Assembly (NCBI GenBank): GCA_021399445.1
Contig: JAJTUQ010000001.1
Coordinates: 7,440,001 to 7,504,000, forward strand
DNA from: Xylogone sp. PMI_703
Taxonomy: Eukaryota > Ascomycota > Leotiomycetes
Reading direction: 5' to 3'
DNA length: 64,000 bases
Each line of letters begins with the position of its first letter. Position 1 is the stretch's first letter. The position numbers and the translations under genes are program-made. Under the pieces are notes generated by a model. It was not told the DNA's origin, searched no databases, and saw only the letters and a list, made by a program, of their open reading frames with translations. Positions 35,080 through 46,603 of the stretch are shown here, in pieces.

Positions 35080-38000
35080 ATGTCGAAACCATACAATCTT
35101 GACACGACTAACATAATTTCTTCGCCAACAGATATTGCGGCTATTAACTTGCTCGCCGAGATGGGCAGCCCTTCTGATGCAGGACCTACAGCGGTCGTCA
35201 ACCGGCTGGTTGACACTGTTGCCAGAACCCCTGGCCGATTACCATCACCACAACCTGCGCATTTCAGCACAGCCAGAAACGGTAATGGCAATGGTCACCG
35301 AGTGTTACGTTCGGCCACTGTAGGCTATGTTGCTCCGGAGTTCAAGGGAAAAAAGCAGCAAATGGAATCGGGTGAGTTTCTTTTTTTTAATGCAATATGT
35401 GCATGTATCAAAGTATCTCGGCTGACCAATGATGTTTTATAATTTGCAGTCAAGGAAAAGATCATTGAAGCTGGAATGATCCCAGAGAAGCTTGTTGATG
35501 AGCAGATTGAGTGGTTCTACAATGAGCTCGGCATCGATGATGTCTACTTCCAGACCGAAAATGTCGCAGCAATTGTCAGCCATATTACCTCATTATATGC
35601 TGCCAAGGTAGCTGCATATGTCCGCTCAGACAAGATGCAGGAGATCACCCTTGATATGGAGGACTCCGACCATGCAATCTACATTGATACCAGTGAGCCA
35701 GGTGTTAGCAACATGAGCGGCCCTCGTTACGAGCATAGACTTGAAGACAAGTATCTGGATACCACAGCCGGTGGAAATAAGTGTTTCCGTGTTGAAACTT
35801 TCCGATCTCCCGGCAAGGTGAGCGATGGGAAGCTTACTACCAAGGCAACGATGCGTTGCTACTTCGTCTACCAATGTCTCTTTGTGGACTCCAACCCTTC
35901 ACCCAACGAGACTCGTCTGGAGGTCATCGCCGACCGCATGTTCTTGGCCAAGGCCACTAATAACACGAAGCAGATCTACCAGGAAATAATCGAGGTAGCC
36001 GTTGACCGAACTGGTCCCGTCATTGAGGTCTTTGATATTGAAGGCTCCAAGGAAAAGAGATTGGTCGTGGCTTTCCGTCGCCGCACAGCCCTCGGAATGT
36101 TCACTGCCCTCAGTGATCTATACCACTACTACGGTGTTACCAGCACCAGAAAATACGTTGAACAGTTTAGCAATGGCATCACGGTTATGAGCTTGTATCT
36201 CAAGCCTGCTGCTAATCTGGATTCCAAGAAATTTCCACCCTTGGATCAATCGATTTATCAAATCACCAAGGAAATCTCACTCTTGTACTGTATTCCCCAG
36301 AACAAGTTCCAGTGGCTGTTTGCCAGTGGCCAGTTAAGTCTCCAGGAGACCATTTATGGACACTGTGTTTGGGTCTTTGTTCAGCACTTTCTCAACCGTC
36401 TAGGTTCCGAATATGCCTCCCTAGTATCAGCACTCGATCCCTCCAAGAGCATCCACGCAGAAATTCTGGCCCGGATCAAGCGTCGTCTGCGTACAGAAAC
36501 TTTCACCGCTGATTATATTCTCGAGCTCATTAGTGCTCATCCCGAGCTTGTTCGATCCCTTTATGCTGCTTTTGCCAGCATCCACCTCACTTCTACACCA
36601 GGCATAGAGGATGCGGCTATAGCACCCACGCCGTCCACTAAGGTCCTATCAGATCTCGAGTTGAAGGAGCTTATCTCTAAGACTGTTTCCAACGAGCACG
36701 AGCAGATGGTGATGACTGCATTCCGTGTTTTTAACAATGCAGTTCTGAAGACAAACTTCTATACTCCCACGAAGGTGGCTCTCAGTTTCCGTTTGAACCC
36801 TTCATTCTTGCCTGATATCGAGTATCCTCAACCACTCTATGGTATGTTCTTGGTTATCACCTCCGAGGCCCGAGGTTTCCACCTCAGATTCCGAGATATC
36901 GCCAGAGGAGGCATTCGCATTGTTAAATCCCGCAACCGTGAATCTTACTCAATCAATGCTCGGTCAATGTTCGATGAGAACTACGGCCTTGCTAACACCC
37001 AGCAACGAAAGAATAAGGATATTCCCGAAGGTGGCTCCAAAGGTGTCATCTTGCTTGATGTCCATCAGCAAGACAAGGGTTCCGTTGCGTTCGAGAAGTA
37101 CATTGACAGCATCATGGATCTCCTTCTCCCAGCCGATTCCCCAGGTATTAAGAATCCTATTGTTGATCTCTACGGCAAACCTGAGATTTTGTTCATGGGC
37201 CCTGATGAGAATACCGCTGACCTTGTGGACTGGGCCACTGAGCATGCTCGCAAGCGTGGTGCACCATGGTGGAAGTCATTCTTCACCGGCAAGTCCCCTA
37301 AGCTCGGAGGTATCCCGCATGACGCCTATGGCATGACGACCCTGTCCGTCAGAGAGTATGTCAAGGGTATCTACCGAAAGCTCGAGCTTGATCCAAGCAC
37401 TGTCCGTAAGATGCAGACTGGTGGCCCAGATGGTGATTTGGGAAGCAACGAGATCCTTCTGAGCAATGAGAAGTACACTGCCGTTGTTGACGGCTCTGGT
37501 GTCCTCGTTGATCCTCAAGGTATCGATCGTGAGGAACTCATTCGTCTGGCCCGCCGACGAGTTATGATCTCTGAGTTCGATGTATCCAAGCTTTCCAAGG
37601 ATGGCTATCGTGTTCTTGTTGATGAGAACAACGTTACACTGCCTTCTAGAGAGGTTATTCTCAATGGTACTGCTTTCCGCAATACCTTCCATCTTCGCGA
37701 GAGTGGCTTGACCGATATGTTCGTTCCTTGCGGTGGACGTCCCGAATCTATCGATCTTTCCAGCGTCGGCAAACTCATCAAGAATGGCAAATCCACTATT
37801 CCATATATCGTTGAAGGTGCAAACTTGTTCATAACCCAGGACGCAAAGATCCGTCTTGAGGCTGCTGGATGTATTCTCTACAAGGATGCTAGCGCCAACA
37901 AGGGTGGTGTTACTTCCTCATCCCTTGAGGTTCTTGCAAGTCTCAGCTTTGATGACCAAGGATTCGTAGAAAACATGTGCTGGCGTGCCGGAAAAGCCCC

Positions 38001-38524
38001 TGAGTTCTACAAGGCCTACGTCAGGGCAGTGCAGGAAACTATCAAGGAGAACGCTCGACTGGAGTTTGAGGCTATCTGGCGAGAGCATGTTGCAACCAAG
38101 ATTCCAAGAAGCACCTTGAGTGATACTCTGAGTGTAGCTATCACCAAGCTTGATGAGGAGTTGCAGAAGAGCGAGCTTTGGAATGATGAACCATTGAGAC
38201 GATCAGTCTTGGAAGATGCCCTACCACATCTCTTGCTTGAGAAGATCGGCCTCGATACTATTATGCAAAGAGTAAGTCTATTTCTTGGACTCTGGAGTGA
38301 TAGAACGATCTTACTAACTCGTACAGGTACCTGAGAGTTACTTGAGAGCCATCTTCGGCAGTTATCTTGCTAGTCGATTTGTTTATGAATTTGGTCCTTC
38401 GCCTAGCCAGTTTGCATTCTTTGGATTGTAAGTTCCACTCATTCGCACTGAGCAGGGAAAGATTTTCCTAACAATTTTCAACAGTATGGAAAAGAGAAAG
38501 GCCAAGGCTAATGCCAAGGCATAA
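35080..38524 (+). CDS. GDH2: NAD-specific glutamate dehydrogenase (large type)
   Basis: Exons 35080-35371, 35450-38271, 38327-38427 and 38485-38524, 1084 residues (yeast Gdh2 1092). It deaminates glutamate to 2-oxoglutarate and ammonia with NAD, the catabolic route of nitrogen metabolism. The N-terminal about 400 residues are the regulatory region of the 115-kDa class (EKLVDEQIEWFYNELGID, RYEHRL). The catalytic part starts near residue 500 (RGFHLRFRDIARGGIRIV, GGSKGVILL, MGPDENTADLVDWA, GGIPHDAYGMTT, TGGPDGDLGSNEI, CGGRPESID, EGANLFITQDA, LYKDASANKGGVTSSS). The short last exon encodes a Lys/Ala tail. Codon use is strongly biased, indicating high expression. Confidence 0.96.
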
Positions 38525-39070
38525 AATGCTGGTGATATAACAACGAGGTTTATTGGTTCACCCGCTTGCGTCTTTTGCAATCATGGGTTCGGGATAAGGG
38601 TTATCAAAAAAAAGGAGACCAAAAAAACAAGGCGTTTCTCCTTGGTTTTCGTGCATGAAAAAAAAAAGGACACTGTGGTGGTCCGTGATTTTTAGCATTC
38701 GGGATTGATGCATTAATGGTTATGATGGCATAACTTTCTAAAATAGGACTTCAGATCCTATGAAAAGAGAATGAATGGGGTTCTTTTTGCGTAGACAAAA
38801 AATCATGTTGTTTTGGGAATTGCATAGTTGCATTGTCCATTTTGCAGTTAACGTTAAGAGCATTGAGAATTAGTTTTTCTTTCGCTCATTAGTTTAATGA
38901 CCACTGCTTGTTTATATGCAGTCAAAAAAGCATACTACATTTAGACGTAGACACAGGTGCGAACCACCCAAGAGACTCATTTATCAAATTCTTACTCCAC
39001 CTGTTAACATTACCGCCCTTGTGACATACGAATATAATGGCTCCCAAAACACCACTACAACCTCCATCAA
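38525..39070. other. Convergent 3' region GDH2 / SDR
   Basis: 546 bases with A-rich tracts after the GDH2 stop. No gene is visible; it holds 3' UTRs of both genes. Confidence 0.5.
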
Positions 39071-40209
39071 TCACGTGGATCTCGCAAGAGCCCTCTCCCA
39101 AGTCATCAATGTAGCCTCCCAGACAATCTTTCCTGCATCGCCAGCCCTCCATGCAAGACTCTCTTCTCCACTATCAGGAGCAACCTCATCTGATTTATCA
39201 AGTCTATACACCCCATTGCCCTTCCCATCTTTAACAATACTACTCCGAGCAATCTCCAATCCCGCCGGAATAGGAACACTAAACCGGCCCTCCTTCGGCT
39301 CAGCAGGAGGGTACCTGGCGCTCGTGGAGATGAACAACCCCCTCTCACCTGCCTCATCCGGCGTCATCGCCATAAGATTAACAAACGGCATCAGAAGATG
39401 TCTCGCAAGCGTAACCACCGGAGACCAGAACCACGTCCCCTCAGCAGATTCCTTAATTAACCATCTATTAATCACGCCGGTGTTGACAAAGCCAGGGAAT
39501 TTATGGATGAATGCGATGGAGGGGTTCAAGCGAGCTAGTTCCTCGAGCGCGAGTGTCATCTGGGTGGTTGGGACGCGGGCAGCTTTGAAGGCGTCGTAGT
39601 CGCGGCGGACTTCGAGGTCGGTGAGGTCAAGGGGCTGTTCTTTGCCGCCTGCGAGGATGGTGATTACTCTTGCGGATGGAGAGGCGTTTAGGAGAGGGAG
39701 GAGGTTGTACGTGAAGCGGATGCGGGTGTAGTAGCGCAGGGCGTGAAGTGTGTCTATGCCTTCTTGGGTTTCTGGGAAGAGAGTAAGTAATTAAGGATGT
39801 GGTAAGGAGAGGAAAGAAAGAAAGAAGAGGTTGGTCGATGGATGTTTTTACCTTCTTTTCCTCCCATGGTTATGTATCCTGGGCTTATGAACAAGATATC
39901 TACTTTGCTTTCCTTACTTTTAATCTCATCACAGACGCGGTCGACTTCTTTCATCAGTGATATCTGGGCTTCGATGAAATTGAACGTTGCTGCTGGGTTC
40001 AGGTTGCGAAGTTCGTCTAGTTGCTTTGCGGCTGCTTGCTGAGAACGTCCGATGATGTATACAATTGGAAAGCTTGCGGACTTAGCAAGATGCTTCAGCG
40101 TGGCTTGGCCAATTCCACTTGTTGCTCCCACGAAGACTGCTACGAGACCACTTGGGCTGGTGGCTTTGAAGGTAGCGTTGGAGCTCCATATGACTTTGCG
40201 GGAGACCAT
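39071..40209 (-). CDS. Short-chain dehydrogenase/reductase
   Basis: Exons 39852-40209 and 39071-39771 (intron GTAAAA...CCCAG), 352 residues. An NAD(P)-dependent oxidoreductase with Rossmann fold: the cofactor loop VGATSGIGQATL (about residues 28-39), ISPGY in the strand-4 region, and a catalytic YxxxK as YDAFK near residue 178. The C-terminal about 150 residues are longer than in classical SDRs (PFVNLMAMTPDEAGERGLFIST...), as in a fungal subgroup without known substrate. No biosynthetic cluster surrounds it, so pathway is unknown. It is convergent with GDH2 and divergent from ISA2. Confidence 0.85.
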
Positions 40210-40839
40210 GGTTATGCGGAGATGTTATAAAGCTTTCAAAGTGGTTTGGGTTCTTTTGTTTCAGTGAATTTCTTGTGAAAATTATGATGAGAAGGTAAGG
40301 AGCTGTGGTGTAAGGAAAGATGTTTACACAGATATGAATCGTTCCACCCGTCATGTGAAGACGAGGGACAGCAGTAGCTTAAATAGTTACAGAACGCCGA
40401 GCATTATTGAACTCTTCACCTACCTTGGCATAACTCACCATATCATTTCTTTAGAATGCGCTCCCTGGAGATCAAAATGTGAAGTGATTTCGTGCCTTTC
40501 CAGTCTTAAAGGCAGGTGCGAATCGCATATCAGGAGCACTGACGTTAGCCACAGCTCGGATTCACCAGGAACGTGCAAGGATTAATCCGAGGTGTTACTG
40601 GAGCTGTGTGGGGAAAAGAAACCAGACTGCTTTTGTAGATTCGTGCATCCTACTCAGGCCAGTATCTTTCTGCCCTATGAAAGGCGGCACATTTGTCCGA
40701 AATTTCTGATGTAATGAACCCCTTCGGTGATTAAGCTGCCCCCAACCGATACCGCCCGCCATTTCTGCTTGGCTCTTTAATAATTACACAGAACTCCCTT
40801 TGACAACAAGTGGGAAGCATTCATAACACCGGCTACTCA
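40210..40839. promoter_or_regulatory. Divergent promoter SDR / ISA2
   Basis: 630 bases between two divergent starts, holding both promoters. No RNA gene or protein-like exon is seen. Confidence 0.45.
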
Positions 40840-41699
40840 ATGGAAAGCATCGTGGCGCGCTCCATCTCACGGAGCTGTTTACAGGCTGCGAATGGATCTT
40901 CAACTTCAGCGGCACGAGCGTTTCTGCTGGTCTCAGCGCGGAGACAGCTGCATAGCTCTTCAACGCCAGTCTTCGACTTCCTCGTACCAAATATCACAAG
41001 TAGGATAGCCAGCAATGGATATCGAGCAAATACAATATCTCAGGTCCCGCATTGCAGAGGATTTGCCTCTTCTTCTTCGAGAATGACCAGCGCAGTCATT
41101 AATCCCCGGAAGGACGATGACGGCAACGATATGACGGTGCAAATCACCCCTCGCGCATCCAATGTATGTCACTTTACTCTCGTACATGATTTTGCTATGG
41201 CGTAACTCATACTAATACATGATCTTTTCTACAGCGACTCCGAGAAATTATGACCAAAGACCAGAACCCGAACCTTGCCCTCCGGATTCAAGTTGAAAGC
41301 GGCGGCTGCCACGGCTTCCAGTACTTAATGTCCCTCACCACTCTCCCGCCTCTACCTGCCTCCGGCTCTCCTATAGGTGACGAGGCCGGCGAAATACACG
41401 GTCAACCACCTGCCTTGGATACTACATTGTCACAAGCCAATCCGTCGCCCCAGCTCAGTGGAGGCAAACCTCCCGCGGCAGAAAATCCGGAAAGTAAGCT
41501 GGATGAGGATGATACGGTCTTCGTGGCGGATGATGGTTCAGGGGCGAAGGTTGTAATGGACGGTCCAAGTTTGGAATTATTAAAGGGAAGCAAGGTGGAC
41601 TATACCATGGAGCTTATTGGAAGCCAATTTAAGATCGTGGATAATCCATTGGCGACAAGTAGTTGTGGTTGTGGGACGAGCTTTGATATCAAAGTTTAG
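40840..41699 (+). CDS. ISA2: Mitochondrial iron-sulfur assembly protein ISA2
   Basis: Exons 40840-41163 and 41235-41699 (GTATGT...ACAG), 262 residues. An A-type scaffold acting with Isa1 and Iba57 to make [4Fe-4S] clusters in mitochondria. The N-terminal 100 residues are Arg/Ser-rich and acid-poor, a long presequence. The A-type domain starts at about residue 98 (VQITPRASNRLREIM), with Cys133 in ESGGCHGF and the C-terminal pair in SSCGCG. Between beta strands (about residues 143-198) lies an unusual Pro/Ser/Gly insertion of roughly 55 residues. The start is the first ATG of the presequence. Confidence 0.92.
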
Positions 41700-41938
41700 A
41701 TACCAGTTCCAGTGCATGATGAGATAATGAGAGGCACAAACGGCACAATGCGGTTGGTTATTCTTATATGGGTTGTCATTACGAATATGGAAGCATTTAA
41801 AACACCACTTAGATAAAATTACAGCTGTAATTGGCTCTGTAACATCATTCATTGTTTTAATGGCCCTACGCCGTGCATGCCAAACAGTAGCTCAAGGAAA
41901 ATAGAAAAAGGCTTTTTTCATCAAAATTTGCAGACATT

Positions 41939-43460
41939 CTAGTTCATTTGTCTGACGAGAGTGTTAATGTTCTCCTCACGGTTACCAACATCACCACCTT
42001 CAACGTAGTGCTTGAACTTTCTTGATCTGAAACCACCAGTTGGATTGCTGAGCTTGAATGGCCACAAGAAGTTGGCGGCTTGCTTGAAGTTGGGGCCGAC
42101 GGTGTAGATCTCGTGGATCAAATCTTCCATGCAGACAATGCCGTACTTGCCAAGGTTCTCCTCGATGATGGCATTGTCGGTAAGGGGAATGCGTTGCTTC
42201 TCAACCTTTCCGTATCCGCGCTTGTAGATGAGCTCACGGACGGTCTTCAGGTTGGGGTAACCGTAAGCAATCCATGGCTCAACAACCTTGAGCATCTCAA
42301 GGGTAGCCTTGGTCATGCGGACGAAGACACCATTGTTGATCTGGAGGAGACGGAGAAGTTGGAGGATCTTGCGAGGCTTTGGAGCAATCTTGTTGATACT
42401 AGTCTCGAAGTTAACACCAAAAATTCGATGGACTGAATAAATTGCGACTTACCCCTTAATACGGACAACGAAGACCAACTTCTCCTCAGCAGGGACGTAG
42501 AAAGAGCCCTCCTGCTTGGCCAAACGGGCAAGACGGACCTTCTCACGCTCTTGGTCACGGTACTCCTTGACGTACTTCTCAGCACGCTTGAAGATGACAC
42601 CGCGCTTCTCCTTTTGGATCTAGAGATATAGAGTCAGCAACAGCTTTAAGCCGATCCCAAGTACAGCTAGTATGTCTCAAGACAAAATTTCAGACCCGAA
42701 AGATGTTAATTGGACAACATTGACATTGGAATGTCTAGTCGTAAGTGTTGTGCATCATATATTCTACCATGCCACCATGCGCTTGAGAATGAATATTGAA
42801 CGAACCTTTCTCTTCTTCTCGAGCTCAGCAGCACGCTCTTGTCTGGCCTTCTCCTGGCTCTTGCGCTTCTTGAGGAGGGTCTCAGGGACAAGGATCTGGT
42901 CCTTGGTGGGGACGCTCCTACTCGTATGTCAGTATTGTGTTCCGCATACAATTAATGTATGGAATAGGGCGCCGAGTGAGAACTGCAGCAAAGGCGCCAC
43001 ATTCTCGCATAAGGTCGACTCGACGTGAATGATTTTAATCAGTGAGATAATCATGAGCGTCGTATTACTTCTTTCTATTTCAATAGAAGATAACTCTGCT
43101 ACACGATTTGACATCTCAGCTGACAACACCTCAGAAACAATTCCGAGAAATATACTTGCACACGCTTCAATCCTTGGGAACCCATAGTATGAACGATGGG
43201 GGAAACCAAGATCGATCATGCGAAGCAATAGCTTTGAAAGAGAAGATAAAATATCTTCATCCTCAAGACCCCGTACTAGGTCTCTCGTAATGCAGAGCTA
43301 AAAGCCTGAATTGACGAGGGAGAAGCTCAGGACAGATCGAGCTGGTTGTCATTATTCAAATCCAAATCGATTAGAATAATGGCGCCTCAGCAAGAGAACA
43401 CAATCGGCATCATCCATCAAGGTCTGAAGAAAAGGACTGGGAGGCATACGTGGAAGACAT
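41939..43460 (-). CDS. RPL7: 60S ribosomal protein uL30 (L7)
   Basis: Four exons: 43450-43460, 42806-42917, 42453-42619 and 41939-42398, 249 residues (yeast L7 244). A component of the large ribosomal subunit. Exon 1 encodes just MSS plus two bases, as in many fungal L7 genes. Motifs: [32 protein letters not shown], the uL30 core [52 protein letters not shown], and the [16 protein letters not shown] tail. Intron 1 is long (532 nt) for this genome. Intron 2 (42620-42805) contains a C/D snoRNA. It is convergent with ISA2 and divergent from the RCC1-like gene. Confidence 0.95.
42684..42765 (-). ncRNA. C/D box snoRNA inside RPL7 intron 2 (snR39b/U32-like)
   Basis: Within the 186-nt second intron of RPL7, on the same strand: a C box ATGATGC (42752-42758), a D box CTGA (42690-42693), and a short terminal stem AGAAT/ATTTT flanking them. 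Immediately 5' of the D box, 12 bases (42694-42705, CATCTTTCGGGT) are perfectly complementary to a universally conserved 25S rRNA segment ACCCGAAAGATG. By the D-box-plus-five rule the methylated residue is the G of CCCG, which I recall as Gm805 in yeast, the snR39b/U32 site. Intronic hosting in L7 genes is known for snR39/snR59 in yeast. Confidence 0.75.
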
Positions 43461-43698
43461 CGTGGCGGTTGTCGTGTCGGCTTTGTCGTTGAAAGTCGAA
43501 AGTTCGAGGTCGGAGTTTTCGCAAATCCAAAAATTAGAATTTCATAGTGGAAGTAGGGCAAACTACCTCGCTAATACCAAAACGGACTAGGATCGCAAAG
43601 AAAATTAGCGCAATTTAATCACGTGACAATCACCTCTACTTCTCACGGACCACTTCGTCCTGAACCACATCAGTTCCTGTATGTGGAAATGTAACAAT

Positions 43699-44781
43699 AT
43701 GAGCGTCGTTTATGCTCTGGGCTCTAATGGCTCGGGGCAACTCGGAATTAGCCATAAGGAAGATGTTTCTGTCCCTAAGCAAGTTGCTTTTCAGGAACCT
43801 CTTACTGAAGATATCATAGCCGTCAAGGCAGGAGGTAATCATTCTCTTTTACTCTCGTCCAATGGTCGTATATACTGGTCGGGAGACTCGAGCTCCGGGG
43901 CGTGCGGGCTCCCTAACAATCCCCAAATACCACAATTTCAACCAGTTCGCCTTTTCCTAGAAGAAACGAGTATTTCCGGACGCGTTACTCAGTTCACAGC
44001 AACGTGGGAAGCCTCCATTGTCGTATTTCAAGGGGAAGAATCACAAACAAGCAAAGTTTATAGCTTTGGATTGGGTAATAAAGGAGAACTAGGCCTAGGA
44101 GAGCTACTTTTCCGCACCTCTAAGGCCGAAGTCATCAAGGAGTTCCCACCGCCAGGGTTAGAAATAATTGACCTAGCTGCATCCGTCGATCATGTGGTTG
44201 CTGTTCTGAGTAATGGTGATGTGTATGGTTGGGGAAATGGACGTAAGGGTCAAATTGGCCAACCGCACGATATTGTGTACTCTCCTCGCAAAATAAGTGG
44301 AATAGATTTCAAAGTTTCACGAGCAGTATGTGGCCGAGAGTTTACTTACCTGTTGGGCTCTCCGAGTGAAGGCCAGCATATGGTCATTGGCTCCGATAAA
44401 TGGGGGACAAAAGGGTCAGCTCCAGCTGATGTGAGAGGTTGGAAGGATGTAGGAGCGGGATGGGGGAGCATAGTCGTCCTTCTGGAGAATGGGAGATTAC
44501 TATCATGGGGTCGAGATGATCACGGCCAACTCTCCCCTCCTAATCTCCCATCAGCCTCACGTATCGCCGTTGGTAGCGAACATGTACTGGCCCTCACGAC
44601 AGAAGGAGACGTTCTGTCTTGGGGTTGGGGCGAACACGGCAATTGCGGACCAAATACTGTCAAAGGCGATGTGAAAGGGACTCCAAATATGATTGCATCC
44701 TCTAAGTATTTGCCAGCTGAAAGTTACATATCTGGTATTGGAGCTGGATGCGCCACCAGCTGGGTATTTATTCATAGCTGA
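43699..44781 (+). CDS. RCC1-repeat protein (Ats1-like)
   Basis: A single exon. ATG at 43699 gives 360 residues (MSVVYALGSNGSGQLG); an in-frame ATG six codons earlier (43681) is possible. RCC1 beta-propeller blades are visible as repeats of YxxGxNxxGQLG type: YALGSNGSGQLG, YSFGLGNKGELGLG, YGWGNGRKGQIG, LLSWGRDDHGQL, VLSWGWGEHGNCG. Length and repeat number resemble yeast Ats1, linked to microtubules and tRNA wobble modification, more than the larger nuclear exchange factor RCC1. The function here is inferred only at the family level. Confidence 0.85.
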   Translation: MSVVYALGSNGSGQLGISHKEDVSVPKQVAFQEPLTEDIIAVKAGGNHSLLLSSNGRIYWSGDSSSGACGLPNNPQIPQFQPVRLFLEETSISGRVTQFTATWEASIVVFQGEESQTSKVYSFGLGNKGELGLGELLFRTSKAEVIKEFPPPGLEIIDLAASVDHVVAVLSNGDVYGWGNGRKGQIGQPHDIVYSPRKISGIDFKVSRAVCGREFTYLLGSPSEGQHMVIGSDKWGTKGSAPADVRGWKDVGAGWGSIVVLLENGRLLSWGRDDHGQLSPPNLPSASRIAVGSEHVLALTTEGDVLSWGWGEHGNCGPNTVKGDVKGTPNMIASSKYLPAESYISGIGAGCATSWVFIHS

Positions 44782-44937
44782 GAACTTTGCTCGATCTAAT
44801 GGTCCCATTTGGCTAAGAGGGAATGATGCCGTGCCAGTTACCTTCGGGCCTTTGCATCAGTGACAACATAACCTAAGATCTTAAGATGCTGAGACATATA
44901 CGGTGGATTCCTTGTGTGAGTACTCGAGTTCAAAGTT

Positions 44938-46603
44938 TCACTCATCAAACATTCCCCGTACCTAGAGGATATTAGCATAAACCGTCACAAGGCTGTTGAA
45001 AAGACAAACCTCCGATAGTCGTTGAGTTGGTGGCAATAGCTGTGTTGCAATATCTGGTTGGTCTCGCAACTCCGTCTGACGACCTAGCCCTTCACTTTGG
45101 GTTTGAGTAAGATGGCCAACCCTTGACGTTGGGTTCTAAAATCAAGAATCAGTACCCTTCTATATCGCAAAATTCAGTGATACCTACTGTAACTGTATTG
45201 ACGTCCCATAATAACGTAGCTTCATCTTCCTCTTCGTCGTAGTTAACCGGATCCCACCGTCGATCCTCATCTGTCTCAGGAAGGAAGAGTTCCTTAGACT
45301 GTAGACTTGGCTGTGGTGGTGGCGGAGATGGGCGTGAAAGTTTGGCTCTTGAATCTTCGCGAGTATAGCTAGGTGGAGGTGCTCTTGATGGAGGAGGCAT
45401 CGCACTAGAAGAGCCCCTACCGGACGCTCTCGGAACAGCGGACATCTGTCTCGAGATAGGTTGGTTGGAAGCACCTCTTGAGCTGATTTGTGCCGTTGGG
45501 CCACTTCGAGCTTCGCCAATCGTCATCAGAATAAACTCGCTCAGAATACTATCATCACCGTATGTCAGTTGCATTGGACTAGATGGGCGAGAGTATCTCG
45601 CTTTAACGTTTGTGTTATTAATCCCAGCATGCGTGACAATGGATTTGAAATCCTTCACACTAATAACAATATGGAGTCTGTCTTCAACATTAAATTCAGT
45701 GAATTCCATAGCATCTATTGCGATTGTGGTGTGCAATGGTTGTTTGAGGACCTCTTATAAATTTTATTAGTAAATTATTCCGCTTCAGCTATAAAGGGGC
45801 ATACCTTTCCCCGATACAATCTTTTCTGTATAACTAGTGAAGCTTACACGTCCATTTTCAGAATATATATCAAGCTGCTCTGTTCCAGGACCGAAATGCT
45901 CCACGAACTCACGTAGAGTCTTCGAAGAGATAGACCATATATTGCTAGCCCCATCACGTGCAAAGACAGCATGCATTGGAGATACTGATTCAAATGTCAA
46001 TCTGTAAGTTTTCTGTACACCTACGAAACATAAGCTTTAGTATCTCTGATATTGAGAGTCATTGGGTTCCCTACCATGTTTGCAGAATATTTTAATAATG
46101 AACCGGTTGCGCCCAGATCTCCCGTTGCCATCCTCAACGGAGACGTCACATCTTTCAACTCCAGTATCCCTTTCTCTTGTAGAATCTACTACACGACCTT
46201 TGAATACAGAGAGTAGTGCCTGAAGAAAGAGGATTAGTCCTGAAGCTGTTTGTGGACGGTATAATCATTTGAGACAGAAGTTATGACCTTATTGTATATC
46301 TTACAACTGAATCTTTCCCGTGTTTGAGTTCCACTGGCCGTAGAGGGCTTAAAAGTGTACTTTGAGAAAAATTTACTACTAGTTAGAGTGAATGATGCAT
46401 ACGCAGAGTTCGAAGAGTTTAAAGCTGATAGAACAAGCTAGATCTCGAGTTAACAGAGCAAAGAGTCAGGTACACAATCCAGATCCAACCTTGTCATTGT
46501 TTGCCTGAATTGCAACAGCTTCGCTGAATTTCCCAAGGCAGATAAGTACATCATGAAGTTGGCCTAATGCTTCAGGGCTGAGCGAGAAATTCAAGATAGC
46601 CAT
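44938..46603 (-). CDS. RAD9: DNA damage checkpoint clamp subunit RAD9 (9-1-1)
   Basis: Seven exons: 46490-46603, 46288-46437, 46075-46219, 45805-46020, 45188-45753, 45010-45135 and 44938-44961, totalling 446 residues. Rad9 (S. pombe/human nomenclature; not S. cerevisiae Rad9) forms the PCNA-like 9-1-1 ring with Rad1 and Hus1 and recruits the ATR pathway. The N-terminal PCNA-like region (residues 1-270) starts FSLSPEALGQLHDVLICLGKFSEAV and includes CKIYNKALLSVFKGR and TYRLTFESVSPMHAVF. A Pro/Ser-rich disordered tail follows, ending VRGMFDE. Several donors are weak (GTTGGA, GTCATA, GTTTGT), but phases and conserved sequence across each join support them. Three ACGCG cores lie upstream. Confidence 0.9.

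Noticed and set aside
43321..43430. Second C/D snoRNA in RPL7 intron 1 with an 11-bp match to 18S
   Set aside because: The pairing needs a G-U, the C box is poor, and the implied target is not a methylation site I know. Kept only as a general note on the long intron.
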